Positions 1 to 9,247 of a stretch of DNA of 64,000 nucleotides are shown here, piece by piece. The stretch is from Natrinema altunense. Its GTDB lineage: Archaea; Halobacteriota; Halobacteria; Halobacteriales; Natrialbaceae. The stretch spans positions 248,001 through 312,000 of the forward strand of contig NZ_JNCS01000003.1 in assembly GCF_000731985.1 (NCBI RefSeq), given 5' to 3'. The notes under the pieces are model-generated. The model worked only from the letters and a program-made list of their open reading frames with translations, was not told where the DNA came from and did no database searches. The position numbers were made by a program, and so were the translations under genes. Numbering within the stretch: the stretch's first letter is position 1; every line of letters begins with the position of its first letter.

Positions 1-255
1 GAGTCGCTCGAGCCCGGCGAGTCGGTCACGATGACGTTCGAACTGAGCGCGGCGGAGTCGGCGACCGAAAAGACGTACCCGGTCTCGTTTGACTTCCGAT
101 ACGACGATGAACGGAACAAGAGCCAGCTTTCGAACACGATTCGCGTACCGATGTCCGTTACGGCCGCCGACGGCGGCTTCCCGCTGTCGCTGGTTCTCAT
201 CACGGGCTCGCTTCTCATCGGCGCGGTCGGCGTGTTCTGGTATCGGAGGGACTAA
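1..255 (+). CDS. Secreted CARDB/COG1361-like protein, C-terminal fragment (5' end outside window)
   Basis: The reading frame is open from base 1, so only the last 84 codons are visible. They encode the end of an Ig-like domain starting SLEPGESVTMTFELS, an acidic stretch and a C-terminal membrane helix (SLVLITGSLLIGAVGVFW) ending in YRRD. The same arrangement closes the complete protein at 9248-10867, so this is a paralogue: an extracellular beta-sandwich protein tethered by a C-terminal helix. The stop lies 3 nt before the ATG of an MMPL/RND transporter, as in the second copy, so the two are probably cotranscribed and work together at the outer face of the membrane. The ATG at 31 is internal, not the start. 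Confidence 0.8.
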   Translation, partial: ESLEPGESVTMTFELSAAESATEKTYPVSFDFRYDDERNKSQLSNTIRVPMSVTAADGGFPLSLVLITGSLLIGAVGVFWYRRD

Positions 256-258
256 TCG

Positions 259-2742
259 ATGACAGCGGGCGAGCGAATCGAGACTGCGACCGAAACCCTC
301 AATGACGTGATTATCTCCCGATCACGGACGGTCGTGATCGGGTTTCTGGTCCTCACCGTCATCTTTGCCGGTGGCTTCGGCCTGGTCACCACCGACACGG
401 ATGCGACGGACTCGTTTACCGACGATCTCCCGGAGCAAGACGCGCTTGACTCCGTCAACGAGGAGTTCGAGGGCCCGTTCCAGACCTCGGACGAGACGAC
501 ACAGCTCGTCCATACTGGAGAGAACGTCCTGACCAAGGAAGCACTCGTCCGGAGCCTGCTGGTCCTCGAACGCGTCGAACAGGGCGAGGACCTCCGCATG
601 GAGTCGGCGAACGGACCCGCACCGCTGATCGCCCAGACCATCGATCCGACGGCGACCACACCGTCCGAACAGCGGCGGGTGATCGAATCGGCGACGACCA
701 CCGAGATTCGACAGGCGATCCGGGAGCAGAGCGACGATCCGACGTTTAAGCGCACCCTCTCCAAGGATTTCAACCCGACGACGGCGTCGGCGTCGGCTTC
801 GATCACGGTGATCTCCCACGACATCCCTAACGAGTTCACCGACGACGACCTGACCGACATCCAGCTGTCGATCAAGTCGATCGCGAGCGACCAGCCGGGC
901 GACATTCGTGCGTTCGGGAGCGGTATCACCGACGCGGAGACCGCGAACGTCATCGGCGACTCGATGACGCTCGTTATGCCCGTCGTCGTCCTCCTGTTGC
1001 TTGCCTTCCTCGCCATCTCGTACCGGGACCCGATCGACCTCGCGCTGGGACTACTGGCGCTGCTGATGACGGTCATCTGGACGTTCGGTTTCCTCGGGTA
1101 CTCCGGGATCCCGTTCAACCAGCAGATGATCTCCGTTCCCGTCTTGTTGTTGGCGGTCGGCGTCGACTTCGGGATACACATCGTCAACCGGTACCGTGAG
1201 GAAACCGTACAGGGGTACGAACCGCTCGAGGCGATGCGGACCGCGAACAACCAGCTCATGATCGCGTTCGTCATCGTCACGGTGACGACCGTCTTCGGGT
1301 TCGGTGCGAACGTGATCTCGGATCTCGGCCCAATTCGAAACATGGGGATCGCCTCCAGTGTCGGGATCATCTTCACGTTCTTCATCTTCGGGATCTTCCT
1401 TCCGGCGGCCAAACTGGAGGTCGACCAACTTCGCGAGCGGTTCGGCATCCCCGAGTTCGGCTCGGACCCGATCGCGTCCGAGGACTCGTCTCTCGGACGC
1501 CTCCTGGCGATGCCCGCCAGGGCGAGTCGCCACGCACCGCTCGTGTTCGTCGTCGTGATCATCGTCATGGGCGGTGCGGCGGCCGGGTACGGGGCGGGAG
1601 TTGACACCTCGTTCGACACCGAGGACTTCCTGCCTCCCGAAGATCAACCCGCGTACGTCTCATACGTCCCGGCCCCGCTCGCCCCCAGCGAGTACACGGT
1701 AACGGAAACGATCAACCTCCTCGAAGACAAGTTCGCCACGGACCAGGACGAGTCAGTCAAGATATACGTCGAAGGATCGTTCGAGGAAGACCACGCGCTC
1801 GAGGCTCTAGCCAACCCGAACGACGATCCGCCGAGCAACCTCGCAGTCGGTTCCGGCGGCAAAGCGGAGGCACGGAGCATTATCACGGTCATCCAGAGCC
1901 ACGCCGCCGAGGATCCCGAGTTTGCCGCACTCGTCGAACGGAACGATCGCAACGACAACGACATCCCCGACCGGAACCTCGATCTGATCTACGACGAACT
2001 GTTCGCGTCGCCGGCCGGCTCGCAGGCCGAACAGTATCTGACCGAAGACCGGCGCAAGGCCCAGGTCGAGTACGCCATCGACGGCGATGCGTCCCAGCAA
2101 GCGGTGGCCGCGGATGCCGCCGAGTTCGCCACCGACTTCCGCTACGACGCGACGGCAACGGGGAACATCGTCGTCTTCGCAGCGGTGACCGACCTGATCT
2201 TCTCGTCGTCGGTCCAGGGGCTGATCCTCGCAATCGGTTTGACAGCCCTGTTCCTCGTCGTTACGTACGCCGCACTCGAGCGAAAGCCGTTACTCGGGAT
2301 CGTAAACGTGTTCCCGATCCTGATCGCGATCGCGCTGTTGATCGCCACGATGCGGTCCCTCGGCATGTCGTTGAACGCGCTGACGGGGACGATACTGTCG
2401 ATCTCCATCGGGCTCGGGATCGCGTACTCGGTCCACGCCACGCACCGGTTCATCGACGAGTTCAAAACGGATGACGCGTTCACCGCGCTCACGACGACGC
2501 TCTCGGGAACCGGCGGCGCGCTCATGGGGAGCATGCTCACGACGGCTCTCGGAACGGGTGCACTCGCACTCGCGATTACCCCCGTGCTAGGTGACTTCGG
2601 CCTGCTGATGGCGCTGAGCGTCGTCTATTCGTTTGCGACGTCGATCGTCGCACTCCCACCCGCGATGCTCCTCTGGGCCAGCTATAACGAGTCCCCGTCG
2701 CTGTGGCACCGCGTGGCCACTGCGGTCGGCATCCGTAACTGA
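259..2742 (+). CDS. RND superfamily transporter, MMPL/HAE3 type
   Basis: The 827-residue product has two-fold RND architecture: one N-terminal helix (about residues 24-45), an extracellular domain, five helices (about 235-390), then the same order again with the last helices at about 645-810. This is a proton-driven exporter of lipids or hydrophobic compounds by family knowledge. The first half keeps the helix-4 motif GVDFGIHIVNRYREE with the proton-relay Asp. The matching second-half site reads GLGIAYSVHATHRF, with Ala where the paralogue at 10871 has Asp (GLGVDYTVHFMHRF). The gene starts 3 nt after a secreted CARDB-like partner. Substrate is unknown. Confidence 0.9.
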   Translation: MTAGERIETATETLNDVIISRSRTVVIGFLVLTVIFAGGFGLVTTDTDATDSFTDDLPEQDALDSVNEEFEGPFQTSDETTQLVHTGENVLTKEALVRSLLVLERVEQGEDLRMESANGPAPLIAQTIDPTATTPSEQRRVIESATTTEIRQAIREQSDDPTFKRTLSKDFNPTTASASASITVISHDIPNEFTDDDLTDIQLSIKSIASDQPGDIRAFGSGITDAETANVIGDSMTLVMPVVVLLLLAFLAISYRDPIDLALGLLALLMTVIWTFGFLGYSGIPFNQQMISVPVLLLAVGVDFGIHIVNRYREETVQGYEPLEAMRTANNQLMIAFVIVTVTTVFGFGANVISDLGPIRNMGIASSVGIIFTFFIFGIFLPAAKLEVDQLRERFGIPEFGSDPIASEDSSLGRLLAMPARASRHAPLVFVVVIIVMGGAAAGYGAGVDTSFDTEDFLPPEDQPAYVSYVPAPLAPSEYTVTETINLLEDKFATDQDESVKIYVEGSFEEDHALEALANPNDDPPSNLAVGSGGKAEARSIITVIQSHAAEDPEFAALVERNDRNDNDIPDRNLDLIYDELFASPAGSQAEQYLTEDRRKAQVEYAIDGDASQQAVAADAAEFATDFRYDATATGNIVVFAAVTDLIFSSSVQGLILAIGLTALFLVVTYAALERKPLLGIVNVFPILIAIALLIATMRSLGMSLNALTGTILSISIGLGIAYSVHATHRFIDEFKTDDAFTALTTTLSGTGGALMGSMLTTALGTGALALAITPVLGDFGLLMALSVVYSFATSIVALPPAMLLWASYNESPSLWHRVATAVGIRN

Positions 2743-3351
2743 ACGCCTCCCCCAGCGAACCCCCGGGTTCGACTCGAGGACGGTCGATCGGCCTCACGCG
2801 ACTGACTCGGACCGCCCACCCGTCGTCGCCTCTCCTCGAGCAGCCCGACGCAGTACGTGGCTGCCCAGACAGACTACACGCGGGCCTCTCGAGATCGCGG
2901 CCCTCGATGCCGACGTTCCAGTCGAATACCGCTCGCACCTCGACACACGAGTCACACGTGTCGTGTGTGGAGTCGTTGCTTATCGCACACTCGGGACGCA
3001 TTCTGACGGCTACGACGACTGTTGGGTCACGGAATCGCCGTAGTTCTGGCCGCCACTGAACGGCAACGCACACCTGATCGTACGACGGCTGTGCGATGGC
3101 TGTCTCAGTCGCTTCGGTCGTTACTATCGCAACGCGTCGTCGAGATACCTTCCGCCCGAAAACCAGGTGTCGATTTCACGCTGAGACCATCGCTGAGCGG
3201 ACTCCGAACGGTTGTGGACCCCATCCCCACTCGGTTGGCCACTTCGGACTCGAGAACCGTGCTCTCGAAACGAGAGTACCTACGCCGAGATGCTCTCAGA
3301 CCGAGCGCGAGGGAAAGGTGGGCCCAAAGTAGTGTTGCGGACCGCGACGAA
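2743..3351. other. Non-coding stretch between transporter and a convergent secreted-protein gene
   Basis: About 600 bases with no convincing gene. The open frames have Arg/Ser-rich translations typical of shadow reading. The only recognisable item is a degraded copy of the hairpin MITE seen at 21352-21435. Both flanking genes end here, so terminators are expected, but I see no clear strong hairpin with a T tract. Confidence 0.6.
3045..3129. repeat. Degenerate MITE-like copy related to 21352-21435
   Basis: The core GCACACCTGATCGTACGAC, preceded by ACTGAA and followed by GTGCGAT and a terminal TACTAT, matches the reverse complement of the 84-bp hairpin element at 21352-21435 in order and spacing. 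The outer inverted repeats have decayed. Related peptides (RTPDRTTA-R) appear when both are translated, which explains spurious frames in the two places. Edges are approximate. Confidence 0.6.
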
Positions 3352-4980
3352 CTAGCGTTCCGTTGCGTCCGGCAGTTCGTACTGCACCGGCTTCGCGAGT
3401 TGCGTCCCGCCTCGTCTAATGGTGACGTTCAGCGGCGATTCGGTATCCGGCAACTCGTACTCGCATGCTACCGACCCATCTCTTTCGACGGTCGCGTTAC
3501 ACTCGAGTAGGTATCCCTTTCGTAACGGATCCGTTTGCACTCGCATCGCGACATCGTTCTCCGGGGCGAGGTTCGTCGTTGCGTTAACGACGAGCGTCGA
3601 TTCGTTCGTCAGCGTTGGCTCCGACACGGTCGCGGACTGGGGAACGACAACGAACCGTTCGGTCACGACGCTCCCGTCGTCGGAAACGGGTGAATCGTCG
3701 TAGACCTGGAACCTGACGGTGTACGTTCCCGGCTCGAGGTGGGTGGTATCGACGTCGGCAACGAGCGTGTCCGTCGTCGAGTTATACGTGGTCGTCAGCG
3801 ACCCGAGTGGTGCCCCGATCCGCGATCGGTCGTCTGCGGATTGGAGGCGTAAATCGACGCCGTGAGTGAGCGTCCCGAGACTGTCTGCTCCATAGCTGAT
3901 CTCGCCCGTCTCGACGTACCGATCCGATCCGAATCGAACACGAACGTCGGCAGTCCCCGTCTTGCCGGGATTCGTTGCGGCATACGCCGCAAAGAACGTT
4001 TCTGACTCCGAAATCGACACCGGCTCGTCGAATCGAATCGAAATCTCACCGGCGGATGTCGTCCGGACGCCCGATACGGACCCCGTCAATGACCGGTCGA
4101 TGTGTCCGTCGTTGTCCGTATCGACGCCGAGGATTTCAATATCGTTCCAGGAGAGACTCTGAATGTTCGGGGCGACGCCGCCGGACTCATCGTAGTCGAT
4201 CGATATCGTTTCCACGTGCTCGATGTTTCGATCGGGCGTCTGCTGGACGCGATGCGTCGTTTGAGCTCCCGGACGACTATCGGTTGCAGTTACTAGCTGG
4301 TCACGTGCTGTCGGATCCTGTAGTAGCCCTTCGACACCACTCACGTCGAACTCGGCGCGGCCGATATCGCCCTTTGCGACCGTCGTTTTCCCCGCAGTGG
4401 TTTGCATATCGACCCCACTGGCAGCGACGGTCTTCACATCGGTTCCAGGTGCGATCGCCCTGCTTTGACTCTCGCCGACTGTTGGCTCTTCGAGTTGTAA
4501 CACACCCGCGATACGGGACGTCTCTGTCGATGCGATCATATTGTACCGGCCAGCCTCGAGCATCGGCAGCGATTGGGTCGTCGCGTGCGTGCGAACGGTC
4601 ACGCTGTCGTCTCCAACGGCAGTGAAGGCCGGACGATTCCCGTGTTCGACTCCGTAAAACGTGTTGAACCGTACGCGGACCGTCCCGTCACCGTCCTCGT
4701 CGCGGACCCGGAGATCCGCTCTGAAGTCTCGTTGTGCGGACCGAACCAAGAGACTCGTCTCGTCGGTGTTTGTCAACTCGAGTTGGATCGTCGCGACGTT
4801 CCCTCGTTGTTCGGCGACGTTCGAATCGGCAAAGTCGACGGTCTCGTTGATCGGTTGAGGCCCGATCTCGGCACCGGTATCGGCTTCGGTTCCGGATCCG
4901 GCACCCACGACTGATACCGAGAAAAGCAGACAGACAGAGAGTACGGCGATTGTTGTCCATAGCAGAGTACGATGCGTCAT
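3352..4980 (-). CDS. Secreted surface protein, DUF7827/BGTF-like
   Basis: The 542-residue protein starts with a signal peptide (basic MTHR, then a hydrophobic stretch to VVGAGS at about 26). It continues as beta-rich, Thr/Asp-rich sequence. A C-terminal block with ATVSEPTLTNESTLVVNATT, VAMRVQTDP and CEYELPDTESPLNVTI resembles the DUF7827 domain of haloarchaeal surface glycoproteins. The S-layer protein next door carries a similar region before its linker (TTIESVYPKG, GTIVVEGTTNLQPNDN). There is a calcium-site-like DTDNDGHID near the middle and several N-x-S/T sequons. No PGF-CTERM or C-terminal helix is present, so it is probably released or bound non-covalently to the S-layer. It lies on the same strand as the S-layer gene, about 440 bp downstream. 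Confidence 0.75.
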   Translation of the reverse strand: MTHRTLLWTTIAVLSVCLLFSVSVVGAGSGTEADTGAEIGPQPINETVDFADSNVAEQRGNVATIQLELTNTDETSLLVRSAQRDFRADLRVRDEDGDGTVRVRFNTFYGVEHGNRPAFTAVGDDSVTVRTHATTQSLPMLEAGRYNMIASTETSRIAGVLQLEEPTVGESQSRAIAPGTDVKTVAASGVDMQTTAGKTTVAKGDIGRAEFDVSGVEGLLQDPTARDQLVTATDSRPGAQTTHRVQQTPDRNIEHVETISIDYDESGGVAPNIQSLSWNDIEILGVDTDNDGHIDRSLTGSVSGVRTTSAGEISIRFDEPVSISESETFFAAYAATNPGKTGTADVRVRFGSDRYVETGEISYGADSLGTLTHGVDLRLQSADDRSRIGAPLGSLTTTYNSTTDTLVADVDTTHLEPGTYTVRFQVYDDSPVSDDGSVVTERFVVVPQSATVSEPTLTNESTLVVNATTNLAPENDVAMRVQTDPLRKGYLLECNATVERDGSVACEYELPDTESPLNVTIRRGGTQLAKPVQYELPDATER

Positions 4981-5419
4981 AGTAGTTGTAGACTACTTCT
5001 TTTCTTCCGGTAAGTACTTTCTGGACAGATTCTTGTTCGGTGTCATTATGCGAGACCCTCACCACAACGGTCACACAAGGATGGACGGCCACCAGCCGAT
5101 GGGAGGGAGATCTGTTTTGAAACATTGTATCGTATTTACATGAGTTAGAGAGCCGACACGCGAATACGAGCAGTATTATTGAACCGTCCGCTCACTATTG
5201 GGCCGTCTCGACGGCGTGGGACTCAGTGGCGAGTTGGGAGCCGCCTGCCAATTCTCTTCGGGTTGACTCGACAGGACGATCAGATCCGGTCGCTGGCATC
5301 GGATATTCGCTGCAGTCCGTCAGACAGGCAGCGTCGTCACTATCCGGTCAGCACCTCAAAAGAAAGGAACGTTCGGCAAGAACTGGGTAAAGACCCAGTT
5401 AACGGTTATCGCTCAGCGC
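4981..5419. other. Intergenic region: promoter of the secreted-protein gene and S-layer terminator
   Basis: No gene is supported here. The side next to the leftward secreted-protein gene is AT-rich (around 4981-5030 and 5115-5145) and probably holds its promoter. The side next to the S-layer stop holds the stem-loop listed separately. Frames on both strands overlapping the S-layer repeat are shadows. Confidence 0.55.
5381..5400 (-). terminator. Stem-loop terminator of the S-layer gene
   Basis: A perfect 8-bp stem with a 4-nt loop (AACTGGGT-AAAG-ACCCAGTT) lies 19 nt past the S-layer stop. On the minus strand it is followed by a pyrimidine-rich run (TTCCTTTCTTTTG). Position and structure suit termination or 3'-end stabilisation of a very abundant mRNA. 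Confidence 0.6.
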
Positions 5420-7909
5420 TTAGTTGTCGCGTCGGAGTGCGACCAGCGCGGCGCCGAGCAGTGCGACCAGCGCGACACCGACACCGAAGCCGGGCGTGCT
5501 GTCGTCTTCGTCGGAGTCCTGGTTGTCGTCGGAGTCCTGGTTGTCGTCGGAGTCCTGGTTGTCGTCGGAGTCCTGGTTGTCGTCGGAGTCCTGGTTGTCG
5601 TCGGAGTCCTGGTTGTCGTCAGAGTCCTGGTTGTCGTCGGAGTCCTGGTTGTCGTCGGAGTCCTGGTTGTCGTCGGAGTCCTGGTTGTCGTCGTCGCCGT
5701 TGTCGATTTCGTCAACGATTTCGATGTCTGCACGGTCGGTGGTTTCACCGTCATCGGACTCGATCGTGTAGGAGCCGACATCGATGTTTTCAGTGCTGAC
5801 CTCGACGGTCCACTGGCCGTCAGTGTCCCACTCGTCCGTGCTGTTGATTTCTTTCGATTCGTCGTTCTCGTCCAGAGCCTCTACCGTGATCGTGTTGTCG
5901 TTCGGCTGGAGGTTGGTCGTACCTTCGACGACGATCGTGCCGTCGTCCGAGACGGGGTTGACGCCGTCGGCCTCATTCCCTTTGGGGTAGACCGATTCGA
6001 TCGTGGTCGAGGCGTCAGTGTAGCGGAACGTTTCCGTGACCATGCGGTCGTCGCTTGCCGACTCGTCGACCGTCTTGTCAGCGAGTTGACTGCGGATCTG
6101 TTCGCCGCTCAGGGAGGAGTCACGGGTGTTGAACCAGTTGACCATGTCCTCGATTTCGCCGTTACCCCACGACTCGTCACGGCCATCGGAGAGAACGTGT
6201 GCAGAGACGGTTCCCTGCGAGAGGTCACCAAGCGAGATGTCCTCTTCATCGAACGTGTAGTCGTCGCTGTCGACAGAGGCCGCCATCGCACTCGTACGGC
6301 CACGTTCGTCGACGAACGCGATGATGACCTCGTCCTCACCGCGTGCAGCACCGTTCACGTCGATATCTCCGTCGACGTCCTGGGAGATTTCGCCGTTGAT
6401 CGTAACGAACTCGGCGGTCAGGTCACCCTCGACGACTCGGAGTGAGGAACTGGTACTGGTTCCCTGGTTGAAGTCCGAAGTGCCGATGGTGTAGAAGTCC
6501 CCTTCGTCGACGTTGGCTTCTTTCCGCACTTCGTCGGCATCGGACTGGTCAATAACACCGAAGCGGTAGGTGCCGGGGAGACTGAAGACGTCCGAACCCT
6601 CGTAGTCCGTGTTAGAGAGCGTGATGTCTTCTTCCTCGAACGTATCGTCGGAGTCAACGTTGATGTTCTCTGCGACGAGTTCCCAGTCACTGTTGTCGCG
6701 AGCAAAGATTGCGACTTCGTCGGAGCCGGTCGCAGTACCGTTCACGTCGATTTCGGAGCCAACGACGTAGGTACCGTCCGGACTCTCGATCGTGATGTCG
6801 CCCGTCTCGACGTCGAGGGAGACATCGTCCTCACTCATTGCGTCGCCGTTAACGATATCGGTGATCTCGGCAGTACGGTCGTCACCAGCAGTGTACGACT
6901 CGTACACGTCGATATCGATCGAGGAGTCGTCAAGGTACTGGGTTTCGATCGAACCGACAGCAGTCGTGCCGTCCATTTCGACCTCAGCCCAAGCGAACTC
7001 GCCGTCCTCGTATCCAACTGCGTTCGTGTCGTCAACGTTACGGAAGATGTTCTTGGCGTTTGTCTTGTCGAGGTTGTCGCGGAACTCGGACTCCTCGATC
7101 ACGACGAGGTGGTATTCGCCGTCGGTCCCGCCGGTAACGGTGTACTGAACGTTGTCACCGCGAGTTGCGGTGTCGTCGCTCAGTTCGAGACCAACATCGT
7201 TATCGGTGGTCAGCTCAACCGTCGTAGTTTCGACAGCTTCACCGAAGTCGAGGTTTTCCGAACCCTGCGCGGTGATCGTGTATTCGCCAGCGTCCGAATC
7301 CGAAAGGTCGATCAGGACACTCTCACCGGAGTCGTCGATCGTGTCGGTTTCGCCGTCCTGAAGGACCTGATTCGTGATGTCGGAACCGTCCTCGTCCTCA
7401 ACGACAACTTCGAGGAGTTCGGCTTTATCGAAGTTGTAGTCAACGACGACTTCCATCTGGTCTGCGTCGTCAGTCGAAATGCTGGAGCCGTCGATGTCGG
7501 AGATGATGTCTCCGTTATCGTCAAGGTTGTTGACGGTCAGATCCGTAACGCGAGCGGTCTGAACGTACACGTAGTCAGCATTGGATTCTCCACCCTTGGA
7601 ATAGCGACCCGGAGTCTGATCTTCCGGAATCGAGGTCTGGAGGTCGAGGAGTTCGCCCTCAGCGTTACCGCTCACACCTTCGAGGGAAGGCGTATTTGCG
7701 AAGTCACCGTTCTCAAGGACGAAGTCGTCTTCGCCCTGGAAGAGCGTGTCTTCCGATACAACCGGGCTATCTGGATTATCGTACCGCTCGTTTACTGCCG
7801 CTGCTCCGCCCACGAACGCCGCGGACATCGCAACGACAGAGAGTACCATCATCGCGGTCAGGAGCACTGCGCGTCCCTTCTCGCGATAGGTTATGTTGTC
7901 TGTTGTCAT
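5420..7909 (-). CDS. csg: S-layer (major cell surface) glycoprotein, PGF-CTERM anchored
   Basis: The 829-residue product begins MTTDNITYREKGRAVLLTA, a typical haloarchaeal surface-glycoprotein signal peptide with likely cleavage after GGAAA (about residue 38). It continues as repeated beta-sandwich sequence rich in Asp/Glu/Thr, an acidic linker of ten six-residue units (NQDSDD), and ends TPGFGVGVALVALLG...RRDN. PGF sits at about 806-808, then a helix and basic tail: the PGF-CTERM signal processed by archaeosortase ArtA. It should form the cell-wall lattice and be N-glycosylated. I chose the start at 7909 because it begins the signal peptide; the frame stays open to 8092 but that part has no signal-like sequence. 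The acidic repeat replaces the Thr-rich stalk known from Haloferax and Halobacterium. Confidence 0.92.
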   Translation of the reverse strand: MTTDNITYREKGRAVLLTAMMVLSVVAMSAAFVGGAAAVNERYDNPDSPVVSEDTLFQGEDDFVLENGDFANTPSLEGVSGNAEGELLDLQTSIPEDQTPGRYSKGGESNADYVYVQTARVTDLTVNNLDDNGDIISDIDGSSISTDDADQMEVVVDYNFDKAELLEVVVEDEDGSDITNQVLQDGETDTIDDSGESVLIDLSDSDAGEYTITAQGSENLDFGEAVETTTVELTTDNDVGLELSDDTATRGDNVQYTVTGGTDGEYHLVVIEESEFRDNLDKTNAKNIFRNVDDTNAVGYEDGEFAWAEVEMDGTTAVGSIETQYLDDSSIDIDVYESYTAGDDRTAEITDIVNGDAMSEDDVSLDVETGDITIESPDGTYVVGSEIDVNGTATGSDEVAIFARDNSDWELVAENINVDSDDTFEEEDITLSNTDYEGSDVFSLPGTYRFGVIDQSDADEVRKEANVDEGDFYTIGTSDFNQGTSTSSSLRVVEGDLTAEFVTINGEISQDVDGDIDVNGAARGEDEVIIAFVDERGRTSAMAASVDSDDYTFDEEDISLGDLSQGTVSAHVLSDGRDESWGNGEIEDMVNWFNTRDSSLSGEQIRSQLADKTVDESASDDRMVTETFRYTDASTTIESVYPKGNEADGVNPVSDDGTIVVEGTTNLQPNDNTITVEALDENDESKEINSTDEWDTDGQWTVEVSTENIDVGSYTIESDDGETTDRADIEIVDEIDNGDDDNQDSDDNQDSDDNQDSDDNQDSDDNQDSDDNQDSDDNQDSDDNQDSDDNQDSDDNQDSDEDDSTPGFGVGVALVALLGAALVALRRDN
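5508..5687 (-). repeat. 18-bp minisatellite (10 units) encoding the S-layer stalk
   Basis: Ten nearly identical 18-bp units (GTCGTCGGAGTCCTGGTT on the plus strand) encode NQDSDD. Only one substitution is visible, an A for G at about 5620, so the array is recent or homogenised. Copy number changes would alter stalk length in frame. Confidence 0.9.
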
Positions 7910-8386
7910 ATTATATCGTAGTCGTGTGTTCTGCACGGCCACGCTTGCGTTCCGATCGGGCGTTCGGTAATCGGATATTACATCCGACCCCGACTCGTCC
8001 GTCGATCCTACTTGCTTGCATGACCATGGGTAGGGGTACAGTACAACCGTTGCGAGGCTCACCATATATGCTTTGTTGTCCACCCCCGGCATTTCAGAAT
8101 AATTGATCGTGAAGATATGTTCGATTTATCGTATATTACTAGATCGTGCCCTCCGTCGAACCCCGTCTCGAGCGGGAAGATCGCCGTCCGTGACTGCGAT
8201 TCGACCCGCGGACCCACATCCGCACTTCGGTGATGCACCACTAGAGGTCGTTTCGATCCCGTCTCTCGTCTCGAGTTGGTAATTAGATTTTACCGCAGGT
8301 GGGAAATCGAGATCGCTGCATCCAAACGGGTAAGAACGGCTTTCGATCGCTTACTATACTCGGCCAATCGGGAGAAGCGGTCGAAA
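7910..8386. promoter_or_regulatory. S-layer upstream region with long leader and TATA-like element
   Basis: About 475 bases without a gene. On the minus strand, CATATATGG (plus positions about 8063-8070) lies about 155 nt before the S-layer ATG, giving a possible leader of about 130 nt. Long leaders are known for haloarchaeal csg genes. A second AT-rich patch lies at 8100-8150. The remaining part up to the TetR gene shows nothing recognisable. Confidence 0.45.
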
Positions 8387-9001
8387 CTACTCCGCGTACA
8401 CACGCGACTCAAGATATAGTTCGACTTCGTTCGAGACGGCTTCGGCCCACCCATCGGCATCGGTACTGAACAGGCGACTGAGCATCCCGAAGAACACCGT
8501 CTGTAACGTTTCCGCGACCGCGTTCGGGTCACACTCCCGGAAGTCGCCGGTTTCGATTCCCGCACGGATGATCGCTGCGATCGTCTCGGCGAACACCTGA
8601 TCGCTCCGCGTGAAGTGGGCCCGGTAAGCCGGATCGTGGATCGCCTGGACGCGGAGTTCGAGTACCGTCCGGACGAACGGCTGCCGATCGTCGTCGGTGT
8701 CGGCCGTTCCGAAACACCAGTCGACCACCTCCTCGAGTCGCTCGCGCGGGTCGTCGATCGTCTCGTAACTGTACTCGTCCCGAAAGTGCTCGAGGAGGTA
8801 CTCGAGACACGCACGCACCAGTGCGTCCTTGTCCTCGTAGTGGTGGTAGACCAACGAGGGGCTTTGGTCGAGTTCCTCGCCGATCGCCTGCATCGTCAGG
8901 TCGGCGTAGCCGCGATCCCTGAGCGTTCGATAGGTCGCTGCGAGGATCTCCTCGCGGGTGTTGACCGGGTTGTCGAAGATGTCGCTACCCACGCGAGTCA
9001 C
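8387..9001 (-). CDS. TetR/AcrR family transcriptional regulator
   Basis: 204 residues. The N-terminal HTH is canonical: TREEILAATYRTLRDRGYADLTMQAIGEELDQSPSLVYHHYEDKD region, about residues 14-58, with VYHHYEDKDALV closing the recognition helix as in TetR repressors. The rest is helical ligand-binding sequence. It starts with GTG, in line with neighbouring genes. It is divergent from the CARDB/MMPL pair at 9248-13408, the usual place for a TetR repressor of an exporter, so it probably senses the transported compound and controls that operon. Ligand unknown. Confidence 0.85.
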   Translation of the reverse strand: MTRVGSDIFDNPVNTREEILAATYRTLRDRGYADLTMQAIGEELDQSPSLVYHHYEDKDALVRACLEYLLEHFRDEYSYETIDDPRERLEEVVDWCFGTADTDDDRQPFVRTVLELRVQAIHDPAYRAHFTRSDQVFAETIAAIIRAGIETGDFRECDPNAVAETLQTVFFGMLSRLFSTDADGWAEAVSNEVELYLESRVYAE

Positions 9002-9247
9002 CTCGATCGCGAGCCGGTCGTGGGGCCGTCTCTACGACGGTTTCGGACGAATTCTCGTCGGGCGCGTTCATACTGGATGGAGCACGTCGCACCGTCATAA
9101 TCGGTTTGATTCGATTTCGACGTGAGAAAAGTTATAACGATAGCCTCCGCGTCCTCGAACAATGTGTGACAGTCCGCCCGCTGGACGCGTCGATCACGTG
9201 GCTCCGATGGCGATCGGACCGACGGTCACGCTCGGGGCTCGCTCGAG

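Noticed and set aside
2743-3351. Plus-strand frames at 3022-3510 and 3096-3332 as genes
   Set aside because: They overlap the decayed MITE copy and the end of the secreted-protein gene, with no coding character.
5413-5799. Frames on both strands made of SPGCR-, TTRTPT- and SSESWL- repeats
   Set aside because: They are alternative readings of the S-layer 18-bp array. The NQDSDD frame is continuous with signal peptide and PGF-CTERM.
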